From contig JAQNBH010000011.1 in the NCBI GenBank assembly GCA_028752905.1, forward strand, positions 806,001 through 870,000: a stretch of 64,000 nt of DNA, in the 5' to 3' direction. The notes under the pieces are model-generated. The model worked only from the letters and a program-made list of their open reading frames with translations. It was not told where the DNA came from and searched no databases. Below are positions 50,933 through 63,100 of the stretch, piece by piece. Both the position numbers and the translations under genes were made by a program. This DNA is from Cladorhizidae sp. MBARI D1340-BT2. Taxonomy: Eukaryota > Porifera > Demospongiae > Poecilosclerida > Cladorhizidae. How positions within the stretch are numbered: position 1 is the stretch's first letter; each line of letters begins with the position of its first letter.

Positions 50933-53900
50933 GAACCTGATGTTGCTGCTAGTGTGTGCTCCACTACTACAGGGAGTCTACCTGATGTTGCTGCTAGTGT
51001 GTGCTCCACTACTACAGGGAGTCTACCTGATGTTGCTGCTAGTGTGTGCTCCACTACTACAGGGAGTCTACCTGATGTTGCTGCTAGTGTGTGCTCCACT
51101 ACTACAGGGAGTCTACCTGATGTTGCTGCTAGTGTGTGCTCCACTACTACAGGGAGTCTACCTGATGTTGCTGCTAGTGTGTGCTCCACTACTACAGGGA
51201 GTCTACCTGATGTTGCTACTACTAGTGTGTGCTCCACTACTACATGGAGTCTACCTGATGTTGCTACTACTAGTGTGTGCTCCACTACTACAGGGAGTCT
51301 ACCTGATGTTGCTGCTAGTGTGTGCTCCACTACTACAGGGAGTCTACCTGATGTTGCTACTAGTGTGTGCTCCACTACTACAGGGAGTCTACCTGATGTT
51401 GCTGCTAGTGTGTGCTCCACTACTACAGGGAGTCTACCTGATGTTGCTGCTAGTGTGTGCTCCACTACTACAGGGAGTCTACCTGATGTTGCTGCTAGTG
51501 TGTGCTCCACTACTACAGGGAGTCTACCTGATGTTGCTGCTAGTGTGTGCTCCACTACTACAGGGAGTCTACCTGATGTTGCTGCTAGTGTGTGCTCCAC
51601 TACTACAGGGAGTCTACCTGATGTTGCTGCTAGTGTGTGCTCCACTACTACAGGGAGTCTACCTGATGTTGCTGCTAGTGTGTGCTCCACTACTACAGGG
51701 AGTCTACCTGATGTTGCTGCTAGTGTGTGCTCCACTACTACAGGGAGTCTACCTGATGTTGCTGCTAGTGTGTGCTCCACTACTACAGGGAGTCTACCTG
51801 ATGTTGCTGCTAGTGTGTGCTCCACTACTACAGGGAGTCTACCTGATGTTGCTGCTAGTGTGTGCTCCACTACTACAGGGAGTCTACCTGATGTTGCTGC
51901 TAGTGTGTGCTCCACTACTGCAGGGAGTCTACCTGATGTTGCTGCTAGTGTGTGCTCCACTACTGCAGGGAGTCTACCTGATGTTGCTGCTAGTGTGTGC
52001 TCCACTACTGCAGGGAGTCTACCTGATGTTGCTGCTAGTGTGTGCTCCACTACTGCAGGGAGTCTACCTGATGTTGCTGCTAGTGTGTGCTCCACTACTA
52101 CAGGGAGTCTACCTGATGTTGCTGCTAGTGTGTGCTCCACTACTACAGGGAGTCTACCTGATGTTGCTGCTAGTGTGTGCTCCACTACTACAGGGAGTCT
52201 ACCTGATGTTGCTGCTAGTGTGTGCTCCACTACTACAGGGAGTCTACCTGATGTTGCTGCTAGTGTGTGCTCCACTACTACAGGGAGTCTACCTGATGTT
52301 GCTGCTAGTGTGTGCTCCACTACTACAGGGAGTCTACCTGATGTTGCTGCTAGTGTGTGCTCCACTACTACAGGGAGTCTACCTGATGTTGCTGCTAGTG
52401 TGTGCTCCACTACTACAGGGAGTCTACCTGATGTTGCTGCTAGTGTGTGCTCCACTACTACAGGGAGTCTACCTGATGTTGCTGCTAGTGTGTGCTCCAC
52501 TACTACAGGGAGTCTACCTGATGTTGCTGCTAGTGTGTGCTCCACTACTACAGGGAGTCTTACTGATGTTGCCGCTAGTGTGTGCTCCACTACTACAGGG
52601 AGTCTACCTGATGTTGCCGCTAGTGTGTGCTCCACTACTACAGGGAGTCTACCTGATGTTGCCGCTAGTGTGTGCTCCACTACTACAGGGAGTCTACCTG
52701 ATGTTGCCGCTAGTGTGTGCTCCACTACTACAGGGAGTCTACCTGATGTTGCCGCTAGTGTGTGCTCCACTACTACAGGGAGTCTACCTGATGTTGCTGC
52801 TAGTGTGTGCTCCACTACTACAGGGAGTCTACCTGATGTTGCTGCTAGTGTGTGCTCCACTACTACAGGGAGTCTACCTGATGTTGCTGCTAGTGTGTGC
52901 TCCACTACTACAGGGAGTCTACCTGATGTTGCTGCTAGTGTGTGCTCCACTACTACAGGGAGTCTACCTGATGTTGCTGCTAGTGTGTGCTCCACTACTA
53001 CAGGGAGTCTACCTGATGTTGCTGCTAGTGTGTGCTCCACAACTACAGGGAGTCTACCTGATGTTGCTGCTAGTGTGTGCTCCACTACTACAGGGAGTCT
53101 ACCTGATGTTGCTGCTAGTGTGTGCTCCACTACTACAGGGAGTCTACCTGATGTTGCTGCTAGTGTGTGCTCCACTACTACAGGGAGTCTACCTGATGTT
53201 GCTACTAGTGTGTGCTCCACTACTACAGGGAGTCTACCTGATGTTGCTACTAGTGTGTGCTCCACTACTACAGGGAGTCTACCTGATGTTGCTACTAGTG
53301 TGTGCTCCACTACTACAGGGAGTCTACCTGATGTTGCTCCTAGTGTGTGCTCCACTACTACAGGGAGTCTACCTGATGTTGCTCCTAGTGTGTGCTCCAC
53401 TACTACAGGGAGTCTACCTGATGTTGCTACTAGTGTGTGCTCCACTACTACAGGGAGTCTACCTGATGTTGCTGCTAGTGTGTGCTCCACTACTACAGGG
53501 AGTCTACCTGATGTTGCTGCTAGTGTGTGCTCCACTACTACAGGGAGTCTACCTGATGTTGCTGCTAGTGTGTGCTCCACTACTACAGGGAGTCTACCTG
53601 ATGTTGCTACTAGTGTGTGCTCCACTACTACAGGGAGTCTACCTGATGTTGCTACTAGTGTGTGCTCCACTACTACAGGGAGTCTACCTGATGTTGCTGC
53701 TAGTGTGTGCTCCACTACTACAGGGAGTCTACCTGATGTTGCTACTAGTGTGTGCTCCACTACTACAGGGAGTCTACCTGATGTTGCTACTAGTGTGTGC
53801 TCCACTACTACAGGGAGTCTACCTGATGTTGCTACTAGTGTGTGCTCCACTACTACAGGGAGTCTACCTGATGTTGCTACTAGTGTGCTCCACTACTACC

Positions 53901-56900
53901 TGATGTTGCTGCTAGTGTGTGCTCCACTACTACAGGGAGTCTACCTGATGTTGCTGCTAGTGTGTGCTCCACTACTACAGGGAGTCTACCTGATGTTGCT
54001 ACTAGTGTGTGCTCCACTACTACAGGGAGTCTACCTGATGTTGCTACTAGTGTGTGCTCCACTACTACAGGGAGTCTACCTGATGTTGCTACTAGTGTGT
54101 GCTCCACTACTACAGGGAGTCTACCTGATGTTGCTACTAGTGTGTGCTCCACTACTACAGGGAGTCTACCTGATGTTGCTGCTAGTGTGTGCTCCACTAC
54201 TACAGGGAGTCTACCTGATGTTGCTGCTAGTGTGTGCTCCACTACTACAGGGAGTCTACCTGATGTTGCTGCTAGTGTGTGCTCCACTACTACAGGGAGT
54301 CTACCTGATGTTGCTGCTAGTGTGTGCTCCACTACTACAGGGAGTCTACCTGATGTTGCTGCTAGTGTGTGCTCCACTACTACAGGGAGTCTACCTGATG
54401 TTGCTGCTAGTGTGTGCTCCACTACTGCAGGGAGTCTACCTGATGTTGCTGCTAGTGTGTGCTCCACTACTGCAGGGAGTCTACCTGATGTTGCTGCTAG
54501 TGTGTGCTCCACTACTACAGGGAGTCTACCTGATGTTGCTGCTAGTGTGTGCTCCACTATTACAGGGAGTCTACCTGATGTTGCTACTAGTGTGTGCTCC
54601 ACTACTACAGGGAGTCTACCTGATGTTGCTGCTAGTGTGTGCTCCACTACTACAGGGAGTCTACCTGATGTTGCTGCTAGTGTGTGCTCCACTACTACAG
54701 GGAGTCTACCTGATGTTGCTGCTAGTGTGTGCTCCACTACTACAGGGAGTCTACCTGATGTTGCTGCTAGTGTGTGCTCCACTACTACAGGGAGTCTACC
54801 TGATGTTGCTGCTAGTGTGTGCTCCACTACTACAGGGAGTCTACCTGATGTTGCTGCTAGTGTGCTCCACTACTACAGGGAGTCTACCTGATGTTGCTGC
54901 TAGTGTGTGCTCCACTACTACAGGGAGTCTACCTGATGTTGCTGCTAGTGTGTGCTCCACTACTACAGGGAGTCTACCTGATGTTGCTGCTAGTGTGTGC
55001 TCCACTACTACAGGGAGTCTACCTGATGTTGCTGCTAGTGTGTGCTCCACTACTACAGGGAGTCTACCTGATGTTGCTACTAGTGTGTGCTCCACTACTA
55101 CAGGGAGTCTACCTGATGTTGCTACTAGTGTGTGCTCCACTACTACAGGGAGTCTACCTGATGTTGCTACTAGTGTGTGCTCCACTACTACAGGGAGTCT
55201 ACCTGATGTTGCTACTAGTGTGTGCTCCACTACTACAGGGAGTCTACCTGATGTTGCTGCTAGTGTGTGCTCCACTACTACAGGGAGTCTACCTGATGTT
55301 GCTACTAGTGTGTGCTCCACTACTACAGGGAGTCTACCTGATGTTGCTACTAGTGTGTGCTCCACTACTACAGGGAGTCTACCTGATGTTGCTGCTAGTG
55401 TGTGCTCCACTACTACAGGGAGTCTACCTGATGTTGCTACTAGTGTGTGCTCCACTACTACAGGGAGTCTACCTGATGTTGCTGCTAGTGTGTGCTCCAC
55501 TACTACAGGGAGTCTACCTGATGTTGCTGCTAGTGTGTGCTCCACTACTACAGGGAGTCTACCTGATGTTGCTACTAGTGTGTGCTCCACTACTACAGGG
55601 AGTCTACCTGATGTTGCTACTAGTGTGCTCCACTACTACCTGATGTTGCTGCTAGTGTGTGCTCCACTACTACAGGGAGTCTACCTGATGTTGCTACTAG
55701 TGTGTGCTCCACTACTACAGGGAGTCTACCTGATGTTGCTGCTAGTGTGTGCTCCACTACTACAGGGAGTCTACCTGATGTTGCTGCTAGTGTGTGCTCC
55801 ACTACTACAGGGAGTCTACCTGATGTTGCTGCTAGTGTGTGCTCCACTACTACAGGGAGTCTACCTGATGTTGCTGCTAGTGTGTGCTCCACTACTACAG
55901 GGAGTCTACCTGATGTTGCTGCTAGTGTGTGCTCCACTACTACAGGGAGTCTACCTGATGTTGCTGCTAGTGTGTGCTCCACTACTACATGGAGTCTACC
56001 TGATGTTGCTGCTAGTGTGTGCTCCACTACTACAGGGAGTCTACCTGATGTTGCTACTAGTGTGTGCTCCACTACTACAGGGAGTCTACCTGATGTTGCT
56101 ACTAGTGTGTGCTCCACTACTACAGGGAGTCTACCTGATGTTGCTACTAGTGTGTGCTCCACTACTACAGGGAGTCTACCTGATGTTGCTGCTAGTGTGT
56201 GCTCCACTACTACATGGAGTCTACCTGATGTTGCTGCTAGTGTGTGCTCCACTACTACAGGGAGTCTACCTGATGTTGCTGCTAGTGTGTGCTCCACTAC
56301 TACATGGAGTCTACCTGATGTTGCTGCTAGTGTGTGCTCCACTACTACAGGGAGTCTACCTGATGTTGCTGCTAGTGTGTGCTCCACTACTACAGGGAGT
56401 CTACCTGATGTTGCTGCTAGTGTGTGCTCCACTACTACAGGGAGTCTACCTGATGTTGCTGCTAGTGTGTGCTCCACTACTACAGGGAGTCTACCTGATG
56501 TTGCTGCTAGTGTGTGCTCCACTACTACAGGGAGTCTACCTGATGTTGCTACTAGTGTGCTCCACTACTACAGGGAGTCTACTGATGTTGCTACTAGTGT
56601 GCTCCACTACTACAGGGAGTCTACCTGATGTTGCTGCTAGTGTGTGCTCCACTACTACAGGGAGTCTACCTGATGTTGCTGCTAGTGTGTGCTCCACTAC
56701 TACAGGGAGTCTACCTGATGTTGCTGCTAGTGTGTGCTCCACTACTACAGGGAGTCTACCTGATGTTGCTGCTAGTGTGTGCTCCACTACTACAGGGAGT
56801 CTACCTGATGTTGCTGCTAGTGTGTGCTCCACTACTACAGGGAGTCTACCTGATGTTGCTGCTAGTGTGTGCTCCACTACTACAGGGAGTCTACCTGATG

Positions 56901-57839
56901 TTGCTGCTAGTGTGTGCTCCACTACTACAGGGAGTCTACCTGATGTTGCTGCTAGTGTGTGCTCCACTACTACAGGGTGTCTACCTGATGTTGCTGCTAG
57001 TGTGTGCTCCACTACTACAGGGAGTCTACCTGATGTTGCTGCTAGTGTGTGCTCCACTACTACAGGGAGTCTACCTGATGTTGCTGCTAGTGTGTGCTCC
57101 ACAACTACAGGGAGTGTACCTGATGTTGCTGCTAGTGTGTGCTCCACTACTACAGGGAGTCTACCTGATGTTGCCGCTAGTGTGTGCTCCACTACTACAG
57201 GGAGTCTACCTGATGTTGCTGCTAGTGTGTGCTCCACTACTACAGGGAGTCTACCTGATGTTGCCGCTAGTGTGTGCTCCACTACTACAGGGAGTCTACC
57301 TGATGTTGCCGCTAGTGTGTGCTCCACTACTACAGGGAGTCTACCTGATGTTGCTGCTAGTGTGTGCTCCACTACTACAGGGAGTCTACCTGATGTTGCT
57401 GCTAGTGTGTGCTCCACTACTACAGGGAGTCTACCTGATGTTGCTGCTAGTGTGTGCTCCACTACTACAGGGAGTCTACCTGATGTTGCTGCTAGTGTGT
57501 GCTCCACTACTACAGGGAGTCTACCTGATGTTGCTGCCAGTGTGTGCTCCACTACTACAGGGAGTCTACCTGATGTTGCTGCCAGTGTGTGCTCCACTAC
57601 TACAGGGAGTCTACCTGATGTTGCTGCTAGTGTGTGCTCCACTACTACAGGGAGTCTACCTGATGTTGCTACTAGTGTGTGCTCCACTACTACAGGGAGT
57701 CTACCTGATGTTGCTGCTAGTGTGTGCTCCACAACTACAGGGAGTCTACCTGATGTTGCTGCTAGTGTGTGCTCCACTACTACAGGGAGTCTACCTGATG
57801 TTGCTGCTAGTGTGTGCTCCACTACTACAGGGAGTCTAC
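50933..57839. repeat. 45-bp splice-donor array, about 153 copies
   Basis: On the minus strand the unit reads CAACATCAGGTAGACTCCCT, then gtagtagtggagcacacact and agcag. The true donor of exon B is CAACATCAG followed by GTAGAC, so each unit repeats nine exon bases and the donor. Two unusual short junctions (gtgtgctccactactacctg) at 53884 and 55624 are exactly 1740 bp apart, marking a block duplication. The unit length divides by three and is free of stops in several frames, giving false frames of 2308 (plus) and 974 (minus) codons. Confidence 0.97.
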
Positions 57840-58012
57840 CTGATGTTGAGGTCGCTGCAGGCCTCCACTCTGGCAGGTGAGTAGTTAGCTTCCACCAGTT
57901 GTTGCAGAAGTGATTTGGAAGAATCCAACAACCTCCAGTCATCTTTCATGCAATCCTTCACCATTGCCACCACACTGTGCAAACTAGTCCTCTGCTCCTT
58001 CAGATAGGTATG
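57840..58012 (-). CDS. Multi-Tudor gene, exon B (helical region)
   Basis: This exon is 173 bp, phase 0 in and phase 2 out (acceptor gatgtctacag before CATACC, donor ACATCAG followed by GTAGAC). It encodes residues 57-113: HTYLKEQRTSLHSVVAMVKD, then DDWRLLDSSKSLLQQLVEAN, ending ARVEACSDLNI. The heptad-like Leu/Val spacing suggests alpha-helix. The exon frame runs into TAG directly after the donor, so retention or use of a downstream copy donor would end the protein. Confidence 0.7.
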
Positions 58013-58277
58013 CTGTAGACATCAGTGGAGACACGAGGCTCATCACATGTGCATCACATGATGCATATACTCACACATGAGCTGCTTGTACACTAGGCAG
58101 ATGGTCAGCATTCACCTGCAACCCTCTTATAAGTAGATAACATACATGTATGTAGACCAGAAGTGCACTACAGTTTCTTTGTTGATTCGTTGCTTAGAAA
58201 CTCACCACAAATAAGAATACTGGATGGGCCACTCCTTCGCACATTTGTAGGGTCTGGGATACTCTAGTATTCTATAG
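58013..58277. other. Array-free 3' part of the intron before exon B
   Basis: Unique sequence containing catcacatgtgcatcacatgatg-like short repeats. No gene content was seen. Confidence 0.55.
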
Positions 58278-59957
58278 TACTCACAGCTAGCAGGCAAGGC
58301 TGCAGTAGAGACTCACAGCTAGCAGGCAAGGCTGCAGTAGAGACTCACAGCTAGCAGGCAAGGCTGCAGTAGGGACTCACAGCTAGCAGGCTAGGCTGCA
58401 GTAGGGACTCACAGCTAGCAGGCTAGGCTGCAGTAGGGACTCACAGCTAGCAGGCTAGGCTGCAGTAGGGACTCACAGCTAGCAGGCTAGGCTGCAGTAG
58501 GGACTCACAGCTAGCAGGCAAGGCTGCAGTAGGGACTCACAGCTAGCAGGCAAGGCTGCAGTAGGGACTCACAGCTAGCAGGCTAGGCTGCAGTAGGGAC
58601 TCACAGCTAGCAGGCAAGGCTGCAGTAGAGACTCACAGCCAGCAGGCAAGGCTGCAGTAGGGACTCACAGCTAGCAGGCTAGGCTGCAGTAGGGACTCAC
58701 AGCTATCAGGCAAGGCTGCAGTAGGGACTCACAGCTAGCAGGCTAGGCTGCAGTAGGGACTCACAGCTAGCAGGCAAGGCTGCAGTAGAGACTCACAGCC
58801 AGCAGGCTAGGCTGCAGTAGAGACTCACAGCTAGCAGGCAAGACTGCAGTAGAGACTCACAGCTAGCAGGCAAGGCTGCAGTAGGGACTCACAGCTATCA
58901 GGCAAGGCTGCAGTAGGGACTCACAGCTAGCAGGCAAGGCTGCAGTAGAGACTCACAGCTATCAGGCAAGGCTGCAGTAGGGACTCACAGCTAGCAGGCA
59001 AGGCTGCAGTAGAGACTCACAGCTAGCAGGCAAGGCTGCAGTAGACTCACAGCTAGCAGGCAAGGCTGCAGTAGGGACTCACAGCTAGCAGGCTAGGCTG
59101 CAGTAGAGACTCACAGCTAGCAGGCTAGGCTGCAGTAGAGACTCACAGCTAGCAGGCTAGGCTGCAGTGGAGACTCACAGCTAGCAGGCAAGGCTGCAGT
59201 AGGGACTCACAGCTAGCAGGCTAGGCTGCAGTAGGGACTCACAGCTAGCAGGCTAGGCTGCAGTAGAGACTCACAGCTAGCAGGCAAGGCTGCAGTAGGG
59301 ACTCACAGCTAGCAGGCAAGGCTGCAGTAGGGACTCACAGCTAGCAGGCTAGGCTGCAGTAGAGACTCACAGCTAGGCTGCAGTAGGGACTCACAGCTAG
59401 CAGGCTAGGCTGCAGTAGGGACTCACAGCTAGCAGGCTAGGCTGCAGTAGGGACTCACAGCTAGCAGGCAAGGCTGCAGTAGACTCACAGCTAGCAGGCA
59501 AGGCTGCAGTAGAGACTCACAGCTAGCAGGCAAGGCTGCAGTAGACTCACAGCTAGCAGGCAAGGCTGCAGTAGGGACTCACAGCTAGCAGGCTCGGCTG
59601 CAGTAGGGACTCACAGCTAGCAGGCAAGGCTGCAGTAGGGACTCACAGCTAGCAGGCAAGGCTGCAGTAGGGACTCACAGCTAGCAGGCAAGGCTGCAGT
59701 AGGGACTCACAGCTAGCAGGCTAGGCTGCAGTAGGGACTCACAGCTAGCAGGCAAGGCTGCAGTAGGGACTCACGGCTAGCAGGCAAGGCTGCAGTAGGG
59801 ACTCACAGCTAGCAGGCTAGGCTGCAGTAGGGACTCACAGCTAGCAGGCAAGGCTGCAGTAGAGACTCACAGCTAGCAGGCTAGGCTGCAGTAGGGACTC
59901 ACAGCTAGCAGGCAAAGGGACTCACAGCTAGCAGGCTAGGCTGCAGTAGGGACTCAC
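58278..59957. repeat. 32-bp splice-donor array, about 52 copies
   Basis: On the minus strand each unit reads CTGCAGCCTTGCCTGCTAGC, then TGTGAGTCCCTA. The first 21 bases equal the last 21 coding bases of exon A and the rest is its GTGAGT donor. The array is thus an uninterrupted series of exon-end plus donor copies behind the true donor at 59957. Variants: cct(t/a)gcc, gag(t)c(c/t)ct; a few 30-bp units. Confidence 0.97.
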
Positions 59958-60125
59958 AGCTAGCAGGCAAGGCTGCAGTAGTGTGTCGTAGGCCTCCGCC
60001 AATGCCTTCCACATGACCCATTCTCTCAACTGTAGTTCGGCATGGAGGGTGTGCATTAATAAGGAGTAGTCCTCCGCATCTTTCAGCACTTTCTTACGCC
60101 ACTTTGGAAACAGTTGACTCAGCAT
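59958..60125 (-). CDS. Multi-Tudor gene, exon A (helical, possible start)
   Basis: This exon is 168 bp (56 codons, phase 0 out, donor GCT followed by GTGAGT). It encodes MLSQLFPKWRKKVLKDAEDY, then LLMHTLHAELQLREWVMWKA, ending LLQPCLLA, an amphipathic helical segment. A stop (TAG) lies directly before the ATG. So either this ATG is the translation start, or ggttgtag is an acceptor and coding continues in an exon beyond the right edge. The sequence cannot decide. It joins exon B in frame. Confidence 0.7.
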
Positions 60126-60164
60126 CTACAACCACAGAATATACAGAGATTCACATATTATACT

Positions 60165-63100
60165 ACAGTGTATGTAGTGTATGTAGTGTATGTAGTGTAT
60201 GAAGTGTATGTAGTGTATGAGTGTATGTAGTGTATGAGTGTATGTAGTGTATGTAGTGTATGAGTGTATGAGTGTATGTAGTGTATGAAGTGTATGAGTG
60301 TATGTAGTGTATGTAGTGTATGTAGTGTATGTAGTGTATGTAGTGTATGTAGTGTGAGTGTATGTAGTGTATGTAGTGTATGAGTGTATGAGTGTATGTA
60401 GTGTATGAGTGTATGTAGTGTATGAGTGTATGTAGTGTATGTAGTGTATGTAGTGTATGTAGTGTATGTAGTGTATGTAGTGTATGTAGTGTATGTAGTG
60501 TATGAGTGTATGTAGTGTATGAGTGTATGTAGTGTATGTAGTGTATGTAGTGTATGAGTGTATGTAGTGTATGTAGTGTATGTAGTGTATGTAGTGTATG
60601 AGTGTATGTAGTGTATGTAGTGTATGTAGTGTATGAGTGTATGTAGTGTATGTAGTGTATGAGTGTATGTAGTGTATGTAGTGTATGTAGTGTATGTAGT
60701 GTATGTAGTGTATGTAGTGTATGAGTGTATGTAGTGTATGAGTGTATGTAGTGTGTGTAGTGTATGAGTGTATGTAGTGTATGTAGTGTATGAGTGTATG
60801 TAGTGTATGTAGTGTATGAGTGTATGTAGTGTATGTAGTGTATGAGTGTATGTAGTGTATGTAGTGTATGTAGTGTATGTAGTGTATGAGTTTATGTAGT
60901 GTATGTAGTGTATGAGTGTATGTAGTGTATGAGTGTATGAGTGTATGTAGTGTATGTAGTGTATGTAGTGTATGAGTGTATGTAGTGTATGTAGTGTATG
61001 TAGTGTATGTAGTGTATGTAGTGTATGTAGTGTATGTAGTGTATGTAGTGTATGAGTGTATGAGTGTATGTAGTGTATGTAGTGTATGTAGTGTATGAAG
61101 TGTATGTAGTGTATGAGTGTATGAGTGTATGTAGTGTATGTAGTGTATGTAGTGTATGTAGTGTATGTAGTGTATGTAGTGTATGTAGTGTATGTAGTGT
61201 ATGTAGTGTATGTAGTGTATGTAGTGTATGTAGTGTATGTAGTGTATGTAGTGTATGTAGTGTATGTAGTGTATGTAGTGTATGAGTGTATGAGTGTATG
61301 AGTGTATGTAGTGTATGTAGTGTATGAGTGTATGAGTGTATGAGTGTATGTAGTGTATGAGTGTATGTAGTGTATGAGTGTATGTAGTGTATGAGTGTAT
61401 GTAGTGTATGTAGTGTATGTAGTGTATGTAGTGTATGTAGTGTATGAGTGTATGAAGTGTATGTAGTGTATGAGTGTATGTAGTGTATGAGTGTATGTAG
61501 TGTATGTAGTGTATGTAGTGTATGTAGTGTATGTAGTGTATGTAGTGTATGTAGTGTATGTAGTGTATGTAGTGTATGAGTGTATGTAGTGTATGAGTGT
61601 ATGTAGTGTATGTAGTGTATGTAGTATGTAGTGTATGTAGTGTATGTAGTGTATGTAGTGTATGTAGTGTATGTAGTGTATGAGTGTATGTAGTGTATGA
61701 GTGTATGTAGTGTATGTAGTGTATGAGTGTATGTAGTGTATGTAGTGTATGTAGTGTATGTAGTGTATGTAGTGTATGTAGTGTATGTAGTGTATGTAGT
61801 GTATGTAGTGTATGTAGTGTATGAAGTGTATGTAGTGTATGTAGTGTATGTAGTGTATGTAGTGTATGTAGTGTATGTAGTGTATGTAGTGTATGTAGTG
61901 TATGTAGTGTATGTAGTGTATGAGTGTATGTAGTGTATGTAGTGTATGTAGTGTATGTAGTGTATGTAGTGTATGTAGTGTATGTAGTGTATGAGTGTAT
62001 GTAGTGTATGTAGTGTATGTAGTGTATGTAGTGTATGAGTGTATGTAGTGTATGTAGTGTATGTAGTGTATGAAGTGTATGTAGTGTATGTAGTGTATGT
62101 AGTGTATGTAGTGTATGTAGTGTATGTAGTGTATGAGTGTATGTAGTGTATGTAGTGTATGTAGTGTATGTAGTGTATGTAGTGTATGAGTGTATGTAGT
62201 GTATGTAGTGTATGTAGTGTATGAAGTGTATGTAGTGTATGTAGTGTATGTAGTGTATGTAGTGTATGTAGTGTATGTAGTGTATGAGTGTATGTAGTGT
62301 ATGTAGTGTATGTAGTGTATGAAGTGTATGTAGTGTATGTAGTGTATGTAGTGTATGTAGTGTATGAGTGTATGTAGTGTATGTAGTGTATGTAGTGTAT
62401 GAGTGTATGTAGTGTATGTAGTGTATGAGTGTATGTAGTGTATGAGTGTATGTAGTGTATGTAGTGTATGTAGTGTATGTAGTGTATGAAGTGTATGTAG
62501 TGTATGTAGTGTATGAAGTGTATGTAGTGTATGTAGTGTATGTAGTGTATGTAGTGTATGTAGTGTATGTAGTGTATGTAGTGTATGTAGTGTATGTAGT
62601 GTATGTAGTGTATGTAGTGTATGTAGTGTATGTAGTGTATGTAGTGTATGTAGTGTATGAGTGTATGTAGTGTATGAGTGTATGTAGTGTATGTAGTGTA
62701 TGTAGTGTATGTAGTGTATGTAGTGTATGTAGTGTATGTAGTGTATGTAGTGTATGAGTGTATGTAGTGTATGTAGTGTATGTAGTGTATGTAGTGTATG
62801 TAGTGTATGTAGTGTATGAGTGTATGTAGTGTATGTAGTGTATGTAGTGTATGAGTGTATGTAGTGTATGTAGTGTATGAGTGTATGTAGTGTATGTAGT
62901 GTATGTAGTGTATGTAGTGTATGTAGTGTATGTAGTGTATGAGTGTATGAGTGTATGTAGTGTATGAGTGTATGTAGTGTATGTAGTGTATGTTGTATGT
63001 AGTGTATGTAGTGTATGTAGTGTATGTAGTGTATGTAGTGTATGTAGTGTATGTAGTGTATGTAGTGTATGTAGTGTATGTAGTGTATGTAGTGTATGTA

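Larger units (their letters stand above)
18842..60125 (-). other. Multi-Tudor gene locus (ten exons, 3' end unresolved)
   Basis: Ten minus-strand exons assemble with perfect phase: 59958-60125, 57840-58012, 50791-50925, 49094-49845, 44565-44697, 33361-33532, 31561-31791, 24650-24809, 19942-20057 and 18842-19849. They total 3048 bp, or 1016 codons, spread over 41 kb. The product has a helical N-terminus (1-158), a low-complexity Pro/Ser linker with five 27-residue repeats (about 160-350), and three eTud modules (about 355-545, 565-775 and 871 to the end). Tudor proteins of this type bind dimethylarginine on PIWI proteins in germ granules. No transmembrane or kinase segment is visible. The closest named vertebrate relative cannot be decided from sequence alone. 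Confidence 0.85.

Noticed and set aside
50925..50945. Array-copied CATCAG as the acceptor of exon C
   Set aside because: It would put the exon in a frame with a stop after about 20 codons. The acceptor cacattag 11 bases further on keeps the frame to exon D. RNA data could reverse this.
20155..57840. Centromeric or telomeric satellite
   Set aside because: Each array has a different unit and each lies between phased exons of one gene; no telomere-type TTAGGG array is present.
50781..57884. Frames of 1040, 2308 and 418 codons (plus) and 974, 468 and 315 codons (minus)
   Set aside because: The 45-bp unit is a multiple of three and lacks stops in several frames. The exon B frame itself stops right after the donor, so the array is intronic.
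61064..62670. VYVVYVVY frames
   Set aside because: Translations of a 9-bp repeat; any such array is open when the unit has no stop.
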